The position numbers were made by a program, and so were the translations under genes. A DNA stretch of 14,455 nucleotides from positions 1-14,455 of the forward strand of contig CAZJDM010000119.1 of assembly GCA_964544765.1 (NCBI GenBank). Direction: 5' to 3'. Below the pieces are notes generated by a model that was not told the origin of the DNA, ran no database searches, and saw only the letters and a program-made list of their open reading frames with translations. The stretch is from CAZJDM01 sp964544765 (GTDB lineage Bacteria > Bdellovibrionota_B > Oligoflexia > CAYFLR01). Shown one piece after another: positions 1 through 6,927 of the stretch. How positions within the stretch are numbered: the stretch's first letter is position 1; the number at the start of each line of letters is the position of its first letter.

Positions 1-326
1 AAACTACCGCTAAGAAGAGACCAGTAAGAAAAACAGCAGCCAAAAGAAAACCAGTAAGAAAAACAGCTGCCAAAAAACGTGTAGTTAAAAAGAAAACTAC
101 CGCTAAGAAGAGACCGGTAAGAAAAACAGCTGCTAAAAGACGCGTTATTAAAAAAGCTGTAAAAAAAGTGGCTCGTAAGACTACTAAAAGAAGAACATTA
201 AAAAAAAAAGTAGGTAGTGGTAGTCGAAAAGTCATTAAGGTTTCAAGAGCTATTAAGGCTAGAAAAAGAAAAGTAGCCAAAAGACCAGCTAAAAGAAGAA
301 CTTCTAGTAGAAGAAAAGCTTCATAG
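1..326 (+). CDS. Histone H1-like lysine/arginine-rich nucleoid protein, 3' end (5' truncated by window)
   Basis: The reading frame entering at base 3 is open for 107 codons to the TAG at 324-326; the start lies outside the window. The product is almost entirely Lys, Arg, Ala, Thr, Val and Pro, built from repeats such as TTAKKRPVRKTAAK, seen twice nearly intact at the left edge and after about 90 bases, with shorter KRPVRKTAAK variants between. It ends in a Ser/Arg tail (RRTSSRRKAS). This composition is that of bacterial histone H1/Hc1-like proteins, which bind and compact DNA without sequence specificity. No folded domain is visible. The DNA repeats are nearly identical, so unit number may vary between strains. 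A strong terminator follows 29 bases after the stop. A ribosomal or other basic tail is a less likely alternative. Confidence 0.8.
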   Translation, partial: TTAKKRPVRKTAAKRKPVRKTAAKKRVVKKKTTAKKRPVRKTAAKRRVIKKAVKKVARKTTKRRTLKKKVGSGSRKVIKVSRAIKARKRKVAKRPAKRRTSSRRKAS

Positions 327-354
327 TCTTAGTAAGATAAGACAATATTAGAAC

Positions 355-402
355 AAAAAATAAACCTCCTGTCTAAAACTTAGGCGGGAGGTTTATTTTT
401 TT
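355..402. terminator. Bidirectional intrinsic terminator
   Basis: The arms AAACCTCCTGTCTA (362-375) and TAGGCGGGAGGTTT (381-394) pair over 14 positions, with two G-U pairs, around a 5-base loop. An A-run precedes the stem and a T-run follows it, so a U-tract exists in both directions. It lies between the H1-like gene and the ferredoxin gene, which converge on it, and can end both transcripts. Confidence 0.9.
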
Positions 403-456
403 TGTAGTTAGGTTTAATCAACGAGGGAGTTGAAAATTTTGACAATGTGCCTAAAG

Positions 457-699
457 TCAGCCAATTAGAACTTCGCCATCATCTCCGATTGATCCTACTG
501 GGCATGAATTAAGCGCTTTGATAACATTTTCTGTTTCATTATCATCTGCAGGTTGTTTGATCACGTAACAAAGATGATCGTTAGCGATCAGAAAATTATC
601 TGGTGCCAGAGAAATACAATTAGAACAAGCTATACAATCGGTATCTACATAATATTTGCCAGATGTATTGCGAGGGTTTATTTGATCCTTGATCGCCAC
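457..699 (-). CDS. Ferredoxin with a single 4Fe-4S cluster
   Basis: An 80-residue acidic protein with the ferredoxin cluster signature: C22-I-A-C25-S-N-C28 (CxxCxxC) followed by C66-P in SCPVGSIG. These four cysteines fit one 4Fe-4S cluster; a fifth, C44, lies between them. The length and the tyrosine/valine lead-in (KYYVDTDC) match small monocluster ferredoxins that pass single electrons in the cytoplasm. The partner enzyme cannot be told from the neighbours. The start is GTG at 699: an AGGGAG ribosome-binding site sits 3 to 4 bases upstream and an in-frame TAG only three codons upstream excludes a longer start. The gene is divergent from xseA and convergent with the H1-like gene. Confidence 0.88.
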   Translation of the reverse strand: MAIKDQINPRNTSGKYYVDTDCIACSNCISLAPDNFLIANDHLCYVIKQPADDNETENVIKALNSCPVGSIGDDGEVLIG

Positions 700-825
700 T
701 GCTCCCTACCTTTCAGGTGTAGGCTCTATCATTACTCTCATATACTGTAAAGCTTATTTTATTATTGTGCGGCCATGACTGTAGAAAAATCGGTATAACT
801 AATTGATTTAAATTGGATATAGAGT

Positions 826-854
826 TTGACTTCATCAATTTTCTCAGGTAAAAA
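826..854 (+). promoter_or_regulatory. Candidate sigma-70-type promoter for xseA-xseB
   Basis: TTGACT at 826-831 is followed after 17 bases by TAAAAA at 849-854. The -35 is close to consensus and the -10 is weaker. It lies about 60 bases before the xseA start, with a short GC-containing hairpin (CGATG...CATCG, about 882-904) in between. No clear ribosome-binding site precedes the ATG at 914. The rest of the 700-913 gap shows nothing else. Confidence 0.4.
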
Positions 855-913
855 AATGATAGCTAAAATATGATCCACGCGATGGGCGAAACCCGCACAT
901 CGGTTAATATCTT

Positions 914-2413
914 ATGAATGAAATAATAATTAATAATTCAGCCCCTAAAAAAATTTTTCAACTTAGAGCGGTTACCGCGCGCATAAAAGAAATTTTGTCT
1001 CCAGTAACTGAAAAACAATTCTGGGTGCGTGCCCATTTAGTCACCAGGCAAGGAAATGCGGTTCGAGGAGGGCATTTCTATGGTGAATTAGTTGATTACG
1101 AGGATAATAAACAAGTTGCTAAGTTAAGGGTCACTATGTGGCGAAATGTTTATACCATGGTGGTTGATAAATTAAATAAAGCTGGTATTGAATCTCCCTT
1201 AATGAATAATTCAGAGATCTGTGTTCTTTGTTCGGTCCGTTATCATGATGTTTATGGTATTGGTTTACAAGTTATAGATGTTGATCCTTATTTTGGTGAA
1301 AGTGAGATTGATCGTAATCGAAGAGAAATTCTAGAACTGTTAGAAAAAGAAGGGATTTTAAAACAAAACACTAAAATCTCCTTTCCTTTATTACCAAATC
1401 GAATCGGTTTAATCACCAGTAGGGGGTCAGCTGCTCATAACGATTTTGAACAAACCTTGTTTTCTTCTCCATATGGTATGAAAATTATCTTGGCTCCATC
1501 TTCTATGCAAGGAGAAAATACTAAAGATGAGGTTTTGAAAGCCATAGATTTACTGGAACAGGCTAAGGTAGATATTATTTGTATTATCCGAGGTGGAGGA
1601 TCACAGGTAGACCTAGCTTGGTTCGATCACTTGGACATTGCTAGAAAGGTTTGTCTGAGTTCATGTCCAATTTGGGTTGGAATAGGTCATGAAATTGATA
1701 AAGGTGTACTAGATATAGTGGCTCATACTTCTTTTAAAACACCAACTGCTGTCGCGGAAGGTATAATTAGTCATTTTCGTGAGTTGGATAATATGTTGGT
1801 TGACGCGTCCTACAGACTGAAGGATTCAATTGAAAGACGACTGTTATTAACTTCAAAAAACATTGAAAATCAAAGTATATTTTTTAAGGAAAGAATTAAA
1901 TCTCATTTGCAGGTATTACAGTCGGATTTATTTTATCGCAGTGGAATAATTTTAAGAGCTTTCCTTGCTCAATTTGAAAAGAAAGATTTAGAGCTGAATA
2001 CTTTGTTCAATCAATTAATTGATAAGGGAACTGGATTTTTTGAAAGTCAAGGTAAGTTAATTGAAGAGTCTATTAGCCGTTTTGAACAATTATGTAAGAT
2101 GGGATACGATACTAATTATCAACTTTTTCTTGATAGGACTAAGCGGATAAATCTAAGCAGGTATATTTCATTAATTAATATGCAACGAACTTTATTAAAT
2201 GACAAACAAAAAAGATTAAAATCTTTGGATCATGAGTTTGTTTTAAAACGAGGTTATAGTCTAACCAAGGATGACAAAGGAAAGGTGATAACCAGCATTA
2301 AATATGTAAAGCTGGGAACTAGTCTTTATACAAATATTAAGGATGGTCTTATTACTAGTAAAGTGGATAGCGTTGATGAGAAAAAATTACAAAATGAAGA
2401 AACTGTTGAGTGA
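914..2413 (+). CDS. xseA: Exodeoxyribonuclease VII large subunit
   Basis: A 499-residue catalytic subunit of exonuclease VII, which with several XseB subunits degrades single-stranded DNA from both ends into oligonucleotides in mismatch repair and DNA damage tolerance. Residues about 14-125 fit the N-terminal OB-fold. The catalytic core carries the family landmarks: RIGLITSRGSAAHND (163-177), IIRGGGSQVDLAWFD (about 224-238, with RGGG at 226-229) and GIGHEID (256-262) followed by TPTAVAE. Residues about 285-440 are the long helical arm that binds XseB, and the C-terminal LKRGYS motif ends the conserved part. An in-frame stop three codons upstream makes ATG 914 the earliest start. Length is slightly above the usual 400-460. 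xseB follows after 40 bases. Confidence 0.97.
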   Translation: MNEIIINNSAPKKIFQLRAVTARIKEILSPVTEKQFWVRAHLVTRQGNAVRGGHFYGELVDYEDNKQVAKLRVTMWRNVYTMVVDKLNKAGIESPLMNNSEICVLCSVRYHDVYGIGLQVIDVDPYFGESEIDRNRREILELLEKEGILKQNTKISFPLLPNRIGLITSRGSAAHNDFEQTLFSSPYGMKIILAPSSMQGENTKDEVLKAIDLLEQAKVDIICIIRGGGSQVDLAWFDHLDIARKVCLSSCPIWVGIGHEIDKGVLDIVAHTSFKTPTAVAEGIISHFRELDNMLVDASYRLKDSIERRLLLTSKNIENQSIFFKERIKSHLQVLQSDLFYRSGIILRAFLAQFEKKDLELNTLFNQLIDKGTGFFESQGKLIEESISRFEQLCKMGYDTNYQLFLDRTKRINLSRYISLINMQRTLLNDKQKRLKSLDHEFVLKRGYSLTKDDKGKVITSIKYVKLGTSLYTNIKDGLITSKVDSVDEKKLQNEETVE

Positions 2414-2453
2414 AGAAATTTAAGGTAAATAAGATAAATTAAGAGGTACTATC

Positions 2454-2693
2454 ATGACTTCAAAACAAAAAGAATTATCATATGAAGAGAAAAATAATCG
2501 TTTAGAAGAGATACTCAATCGACTAGATAACTCTGAAACACCGATGGATCAGTTGGCTGATGAAGCCAAAGAAGCGGGGCAGCTTATTATTTCAATGCGC
2601 AAAACCTTAACATCTACTAAAAAAGAATTAGAGGATGTCTTTAAAGAAATAGAAAAACAAAAAGCAGAGATTGAAAATGAAAAACCGTTATAG
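2454..2693 (+). CDS. xseB: Exodeoxyribonuclease VII small subunit
   Basis: A 79-residue, highly charged helical protein matching the XseB layout: SYEEKNNRLEEILNRLDNSE, then a short turn (TPMDQ), then a second helix (LADEAKEAGQLI) and a Lys/Glu-rich tail. XseB proteins form a helical hairpin that coats the XseA arm and is required for stable exonuclease VII. An AGAGGT ribosome-binding site lies about 8 bases before the ATG. Spacing of 40 bases and the same strand place it in one operon with xseA. The minus-strand frame opposite it reads as a shadow. Confidence 0.93.
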   Translation: MTSKQKELSYEEKNNRLEEILNRLDNSETPMDQLADEAKEAGQLIISMRKTLTSTKKELEDVFKEIEKQKAEIENEKPL

Positions 2694-3131
2694 ATTGATG
2701 TTAGATCAGATAAATTAACTTTTCTCATAGGACGGGTCTTTTTGCAGGAAGGTACGAAAACTCTCACTTTAATTTCAAGCGATCGATATCGACCGTCACG
2801 CTCATAATAGAGGATCACGCTTGGATTTAGTCAAGTTGCTCTTCTTCATCCAATTGCATAAATTAGCCTCTGTAGTGGCATACCTGTATTTATTAACTAT
2901 AGTCGGTTAAACGGTTACCCTCCCCCGTTTAACCGACATAGTAGAATCTACTGTTGCTGCAGAAGCTGGTTAATCGCAGACTATCTCCCAAATATATTTT
3001 ATTAAATATTTATAAAATACTATTACATAATTAAAAAAAATGTCCAGTGATTAAATGGTTTCAATATTGATCCATTTTGGTTTCTTTATTCTTGTTATTT
3101 CTTTAAAAATATTTTACACAATCAAACAGTT
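2694..3131. other. Gene-free stretch after xseB
   Basis: No ORF here has both a ribosome-binding site and a recognisable product. The xseB frame stays open for 37 codons beyond its stop (reads IDVRSDKLTFLIGRVFLQEG then continues), which could be decayed coding DNA, but I recognise no family. A 10-bp palindrome TCGATATCGA lies at 2783-2792 and a long hairpin at 2897-2941. The remainder, about 2985-3131, is very AT-rich. Confidence 0.5.
2897..2941. repeat. Long perfect hairpin without T-tract
   Basis: GTCGGTTAAACGG (2902-2914) and CCGTTTAACCGAC (2925-2937) are exact reverse complements over 13 bases around a 10-base loop, TTACCCTCCC. Four more outer pairs (CTAT 2897-2900 with ATAG 2938-2941) form after a one-base bulge. 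No U-tract follows on either strand, so it is not a standard intrinsic terminator. A smaller hairpin, AGTAG-AAT-CTACT, begins next to it. It could be a processed 3' end of the xse transcript, a protein site, or a mobile-element remnant. Confidence 0.7.
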
Positions 3132-3160
3132 TTGAAAAGTTTAGTACGAATTATTAATCT
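3132..3160 (+). promoter_or_regulatory. Predicted promoter of the TIGR02147 regulator
   Basis: TTGAAA (3132-3137), a 17-base spacer, then TAATCT (3155-3160). Both hexamers are close to sigma-70 consensus with ideal spacing. Transcription would begin near 3167, inside the loop of the inverted repeat at 3146-3192, whose left arm contains the -10 element. Confidence 0.5.
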
Positions 3161-3192
3161 CATACATTTTATACAAGAGATTAATAATTCGT
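3146..3192. repeat. 16-bp perfect inverted repeat, candidate autoregulatory operator
   Basis: ACGAATTATTAATCTC (3146-3161) and GAGATTAATAATTCGT (3177-3192) are perfect reverse complements separated by 15 bases. The left arm covers the predicted -10 box of the regulator gene and the right arm ends 6 bases before its ribosome-binding site. If the predicted promoter is right, the transcript starts between the arms, so the repeat should act as DNA (a dimer-binding operator) rather than as an RNA hairpin. Direct binding by the downstream regulator is inferred from position only. Confidence 0.75.
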
Positions 3193-3208
3193 CTTAATGG
3201 GAGATAAG

Positions 3209-4129
3209 ATGTTATCTATATTTAAATATTTAGATGCCAGTCAATTTCTAAGAGATTCTTGGGAAGAAAAACGAAAAAATAATCCGGCTTTTTCAATGAG
3301 ATCTTGGGCCAGAACATTAGGTTTAGCTAGTCACGCTCCGTTAAACCTAATGTTAGCCAAGAAGAGGCCCATGCCCAAAAAATATGTGCCCAAACTCATT
3401 CAAAGTTTAAATCTAAATAAAGAAGAAGGACTGTATCTAGAAACCTTAATTGATTTAGATCGAACCAAAACTTTAGCCGAAAAAGAGTATTATCTTGAAA
3501 GGCTCAAGACACTTTCACCTGAAAAACAATTGAATTTAGTAGAGGTCGAAGAATTTAAACTTCTTAGTGATCCGATACACACAATTATATTGGAAATGAC
3601 CAATTTAAAAAATTTCCAGGGCGATCCTAAATGGATTCAATCCGTACTCCATTTTCCAATAACCATCAGTCGAATTGAAAAAGCTATTGAGAGACTGGTC
3701 AATATGGGTCTTTTGAGCCAAAGCTCTGATGGTATTTATATAAAGACCAATCAACACATCGCTAGTCGAGTGGACGTTGAAGATCTTGGTTGTCTGAATT
3801 ATCATAAAACTATCTCTCAATTGGCCGCTGGTTTAGTAAGTAAGCAAAATTTAAACCAACGTGAATACAATAGTTATTCATTAAATATTAATAAAAAAGA
3901 CATTTACAGAGCCAAAATTATGATGCGCGAATTTATAGACAAATTTATTAATGAGATTGAAGCTACCAAAGACACTGCGGAAGAGACTTATCAATTTAAC
4001 ATGCAGTTTTTTGAAATAACTAAAGCGTCTCAAATAACCAAAGAACAGAAAAAAACCAAGTGCCGGAATCAAAAAAGCAATCTGTCTGCAAAGAAAGTAA
4101 CAACATCCTTAAAGGAGGTTACCGAATGA
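3209..4129 (+). CDS. TIGR02147 family putative transcriptional regulator
   Basis: A 306-residue protein with the TIGR02147/DUF4423 layout. The N-terminus MLSIFKYLDASQFLRDSWEE is typical, followed by a helix-turn-helix-like region (about 26-67: FSMRSWARTLGLAS...), a helical middle, a winged-helix-like stretch (about 151-180: ISRIEKAIERLVNMGLLSQ) and the usual closing motif ETYQFNMQFFEITK (259-272). Residues 273-306 form a Lys-rich tail beyond the usual family end; its coding DNA contains the ribosome-binding site of the next gene. An upstream ATG at 3197 is possible, but GGGAG at 3199-3203, five bases before ATG 3209, fixes the start at 3209. The stop overlaps the next start (ATGA, 4126-4129). 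The family is presumed DNA-binding from its helix-turn-helix; targets are largely unstudied. Confidence 0.85.
   Translation: MLSIFKYLDASQFLRDSWEEKRKNNPAFSMRSWARTLGLASHAPLNLMLAKKRPMPKKYVPKLIQSLNLNKEEGLYLETLIDLDRTKTLAEKEYYLERLKTLSPEKQLNLVEVEEFKLLSDPIHTIILEMTNLKNFQGDPKWIQSVLHFPITISRIEKAIERLVNMGLLSQSSDGIYIKTNQHIASRVDVEDLGCLNYHKTISQLAAGLVSKQNLNQREYNSYSLNINKKDIYRAKIMMREFIDKFINEIEATKDTAEETYQFNMQFFEITKASQITKEQKKTKCRNQKSNLSAKKVTTSLKEVTE
3313..3354. repeat. 13-bp perfect inverted repeat inside the regulator gene
   Basis: AACATTAGGTTTA (3313-3325) and TAAACCTAATGTT (3342-3354) are exact reverse complements 16 bases apart, within the codons for the helix-turn-helix-like region (RTLGLASHAPLNLMLA). The geometry resembles the repeat upstream of the gene but the sequence differs. 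It could be an RNA stem in the message, a second protein site, or chance. Confidence 0.6.
4112..4129 (+). promoter_or_regulatory. Consensus ribosome-binding site and ATGA coupling for the secreted metalloprotease
   Basis: AAGGAGG (4112-4118) lies seven bases before ATG 4126, inside the last codons of the regulator. The regulator's TGA stop (4127-4129) overlaps that ATG, so translation of the two genes is probably coupled. This decides the start of the second gene; an in-frame ATG at 4060 inside the regulator has no such site and would put 22 residues before the signal peptide. Confidence 0.85.
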
Positions 4130-5145
4130 CAATTAGGAATAAAGTAAGAAAACTGCCTATAATTTTTCTGCTAATACTTGGCTTTTTAGTACTATCTTTT
4201 TCAAAATCCTATGCTGCCAGTGGCGCAAGAAATGGCAAAAAGTCACGCGCTGCTAGTGGGTCACGAAATGGTGGCAATCTCCATTATCCAAGGTTTCAAA
4301 TTGCCAGAGATTTTGCCTTAAATATTATGGAAAGTGTAATTAAATATAGACACGCGTTTATTATTGACGATTCCAGAATCAAGACAACTTTGTTTGAAAA
4401 TGCTGAAAATTGGGTTGAAAAAATCAAAGCGGCTGTTTTTGTACCAGAGAAAGAAATGTTTGAAGAAGATGGTAATTTTAAAGCGGCGCTTAATGTACCC
4501 GGAACCAATAAGATTAGAATTAGTGAGGCCTATTTTGATCGTTTTGGAGTTACTACCCAAGAAGCCGTCATTAATATCATCCATGAAACGGGCCATAAAC
4601 TTGAAATCACTGATCACCAACTACTTGATGACATTGGGCATTTGTTAACCAAAACTACCAGTCAAAATGAACAAATTTCCCCTAATATGACCAACTATTC
4701 ATTTAAAGACGATTCAGACTTTTTTATGCCTTTTGCTCAAGGATATTCCCAGAAAGGAGACTTTTTTGAAAACGTATTTCATCTTGATAATAGTATGTTT
4801 ATTGAATGCAGTTTTGAGGATCATTGGCATACAAATTATACAATAAATCTAAACTTTCAATACAGTAATGGAGTTATTTCCAGCTTCGTTTTAATTCGTA
4901 TTGCAAGAGTAATCTTCCATCATAAGAAAAAAGATTTTCAAGATTTATCCAAATGGATCATGTCACAACCAGAGAAGTTTCATGCTAGATTTCAGGATAA
5001 TCAAGGTAATACGGTTTTCAACTTAAAATTGTTTGCTAAAAATAATGCCCAAGTGGCCCAAGGTACTATTTCACTCGCTCCTTTAATCAATCCGTATCCG
5101 GTTGTTAGAAGACCGGTGGAATGTAAAGCAAGGCCGAATATGTAG
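4126..5145 (+). CDS. Secreted putative zinc metalloprotease with HExxHxxExxD motif
   Basis: A 339-residue exported protein. Residues 1-30 are a signal peptide: basic start, hydrophobic core IIFLLILGFLVLSF and a likely signal peptidase I site after SYA30. Two copies of AASGxRNG (30-37 and 42-49) follow directly. The central helix carries H153-E154-T-G-H157-K-L-E-I-T-D163-H164, the zinc-binding and catalytic pattern of zincins. The first and second His plus an acid at the third-ligand position match the metzincin spacing, with Asp as third ligand as in snapalysin-type enzymes; the usual Gly three residues after the second His is Glu160 here. M188 (SPNMTN) could supply a Met-turn. Residues about 210-330 look beta-rich and have one Cys pair (C228, C333). 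Cleavage of host or prey protein is inferred. No exact family is recognised. Confidence 0.6.
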   Translation: MTIRNKVRKLPIIFLLILGFLVLSFSKSYAASGARNGKKSRAASGSRNGGNLHYPRFQIARDFALNIMESVIKYRHAFIIDDSRIKTTLFENAENWVEKIKAAVFVPEKEMFEEDGNFKAALNVPGTNKIRISEAYFDRFGVTTQEAVINIIHETGHKLEITDHQLLDDIGHLLTKTTSQNEQISPNMTNYSFKDDSDFFMPFAQGYSQKGDFFENVFHLDNSMFIECSFEDHWHTNYTINLNFQYSNGVISSFVLIRIARVIFHHKKKDFQDLSKWIMSQPEKFHARFQDNQGNTVFNLKLFAKNNAQVAQGTISLAPLINPYPVVRRPVECKARPNM

Positions 5146-5182
5146 TAATAGTAAGAGTAATATAATAAAAACGTTTAATAGA

Positions 5183-5194
5183 ATATAGCTATAT
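5183..5194. promoter_or_regulatory. 12-bp palindrome in the gap before the leucine-rich-repeat gene
   Basis: ATATAGCTATAT is a perfect 12-bp palindrome, flanked by TAGA and CTA that nearly extend it. A TATAAT lies at 5161-5166 but has no convincing -35. The 108-base gap could hold a separate promoter for the next gene; the palindrome is AT-rich and may be chance. Confidence 0.25.
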
Positions 5195-5253
5195 CTATTT
5201 AAGTAAATGAGTAAGTAAGGATTTAATATTTAACACACATTAGGAGTTTAATA

Positions 5254-6903
5254 ATGATTAACATATTTTATATATTGTTTATTTTTTCTTTCTCTTTCAT
5301 GATTCAAGCAGCAAATGACGATCAATTATTCAAAGATTATCAAACCTGGTCCTTTCAAGACTGGTGCGAAAAATATAATCAATTACCCCCAACTTCACAA
5401 CTTTCAATTGATTTAGTGAAACATTATGTCAAGCAAAATGATTGTAAAAAAGCCAATGACAAAGTAAATGATGTGGAAAAACTTGTTCCTCACTATGATT
5501 TGGATCACGTAAATAAAAGAGTTCTCAAAAAGTATGAAGATTTAAAGTTATGCCGTTCCTTTTTAAATGAGCCTGATCCAGATTTTGAAGAAAATTTTAA
5601 ACCTTTCTGGGACCATAGTTGTTGGGAACTGGACTTTCGTATTCTTTCCAGTTTTAAAAAATTAAGAGTATTATCAATTCGACCAGGATACTCTCATATG
5701 CAGGCAATCAAAAAATTAACGCGGCTCAGGGAGCTGGCAATAAGTTTTGGAGGTGATGTGGAATATTTAACAGGAACCAATTTTCCCCATCTTCAGAATT
5801 TGAGCCTGCATAAGGTACATTTGTCAGGTAGTATTTTTTGTAGTATGACTTTACCGAAGCTAAAAACACTGGAGGTTGAAAACTATAATTACTTTGATTC
5901 AACTATTGATTTGAAATGCTTGTCCGGTTCACAGCAATTAAAAACCATTAAAATAGAGGCATCTGGAATCTTAATGAGTCAGGCTGTTAACTTACCTTCC
6001 CTAAAATCTCTAACTTTAGAATGCGGAAGAACAATGCTGCCAGCAAATAGTGTAACTAATTTAGGATCATCAACATTTCCTAGTTTAAAAACTTTAGATC
6101 TTGAAAAATGCAAAGCCGAAGGCGCCCGTCCATTATTATCATTGATTAAAAATAAACCAGTAAAGAAGTTTATCTTGTTCAACGATGTTTGGAACTATGG
6201 CCTCTATGCCTCAGCCCAAGATTTTAAATTCACTCCTCAAAATTGTCCCGTGAATACTAGTGAATCTATTTTTAATAAAGCTTGTACAAAGGCAATAGGC
6301 GCAGTTGATCAGAATGACGAGAGTAATTCTCCGCCAAACGACGAGAGTGATCCAGAAGGGGATGAAGGTGATTCTACGGGCGAGGTGAATGACCCATCCG
6401 TAGAGGATGAAAGTGATTCTACCAACAACGATGGAAATTCTCTGATAAAAAGAGTTAACAGTCTTTGGGGACAAAACAAACCTATTATTGGTTATTACTG
6501 CCAAGAAGAGGGTTGGATATATAGTTATGAATATCACTCGTTAAAGACTGTTATAATCCCGCCTGAAATTGACCTAAACAAAATTAAAGCTAATCATATT
6601 GTAGATCTTATAGGTCGTCAGATTTTTAAAGGATCATACAATATAAAAATGAAAAAGGGTGGATCAACAAAGATCCTAGATGGTTATAAAAAGTCGGGTG
6701 GATGTGAAACTGACGAATTAAAACCACCTACTAACTATGAAAAGATAGCAACTCTTCTAAAAAGTTATTATAAGAGTTCTCACATGATAAAGTTCTTTCA
6801 TATTGAACTTTATCATTATAGTTACATAGTTAAAATCCTAGTGGCAGTTGATAAACACAGAAACGTTTTTGGATTTTATATTGAAAAATATGCAGATGAG
6901 TAG
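5254..6903 (+). CDS. Secreted leucine-rich-repeat protein with acidic linker and unassigned C-terminal domain
   Basis: A 549-residue exported protein. A signal peptide (1 to about 19, ending IQA) precedes a helical N-terminal part (20-130). Residues about 131-305 hold irregular leucine-rich repeats: LRVLSI, LRELAISF, LQNLSLHKV, LKTLEVEN, LKTIKIEA, LKSLTLEC and LKTLDLEKC recur at about 22-30 residue spacing. This makes a curved solenoid, generally used for protein binding. Residues about 353-395 are a low-complexity acidic linker rich in Asp, Glu, Ser and Asn with repeated DES units. The last 150 residues (about 397-549) are basic and aromatic and match nothing I recognise. Twelve cysteines in the mature chain fit disulfides outside the cytoplasm. 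AGGAG lies seven bases before the ATG. It follows the metalloprotease on the same strand and may be co-expressed. Confidence 0.75.
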   Translation: MINIFYILFIFSFSFMIQAANDDQLFKDYQTWSFQDWCEKYNQLPPTSQLSIDLVKHYVKQNDCKKANDKVNDVEKLVPHYDLDHVNKRVLKKYEDLKLCRSFLNEPDPDFEENFKPFWDHSCWELDFRILSSFKKLRVLSIRPGYSHMQAIKKLTRLRELAISFGGDVEYLTGTNFPHLQNLSLHKVHLSGSIFCSMTLPKLKTLEVENYNYFDSTIDLKCLSGSQQLKTIKIEASGILMSQAVNLPSLKSLTLECGRTMLPANSVTNLGSSTFPSLKTLDLEKCKAEGARPLLSLIKNKPVKKFILFNDVWNYGLYASAQDFKFTPQNCPVNTSESIFNKACTKAIGAVDQNDESNSPPNDESDPEGDEGDSTGEVNDPSVEDESDSTNNDGNSLIKRVNSLWGQNKPIIGYYCQEEGWIYSYEYHSLKTVIIPPEIDLNKIKANHIVDLIGRQIFKGSYNIKMKKGGSTKILDGYKKSGGCETDELKPPTNYEKIATLLKSYYKSSHMIKFFHIELYHYSYIVKILVAVDKHRNVFGFYIEKYADE

Positions 6904-6927
6904 CTAGAAAAAGGCGGATACCCCTAC

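Noticed and set aside
2549..2818. Minus-strand 89-codon ORF opposite the end of xseB
   Set aside because: More than half of it is antisense to xseB, it has no clear ribosome-binding site, and the non-overlapping part matches no family I know.
2902..2937. GTTAAAC/GTTTAAC in the hairpin arms as an integron attC site
   Set aside because: The heptamers fit GTTRRRY and RYYYAAC but are in the opposite order to attC (which begins RYYYAAC and ends GTTRRRY), the stem is short and perfect without the extra-helical bases, and no integrase or cassette is nearby.
4060..4125. Longer start for the metalloprotease at ATG 4060
   Set aside because: It would put 22 hydrophilic residues before the signal peptide and lacks a ribosome-binding site, while ATG 4126 has AAGGAGG seven bases upstream.
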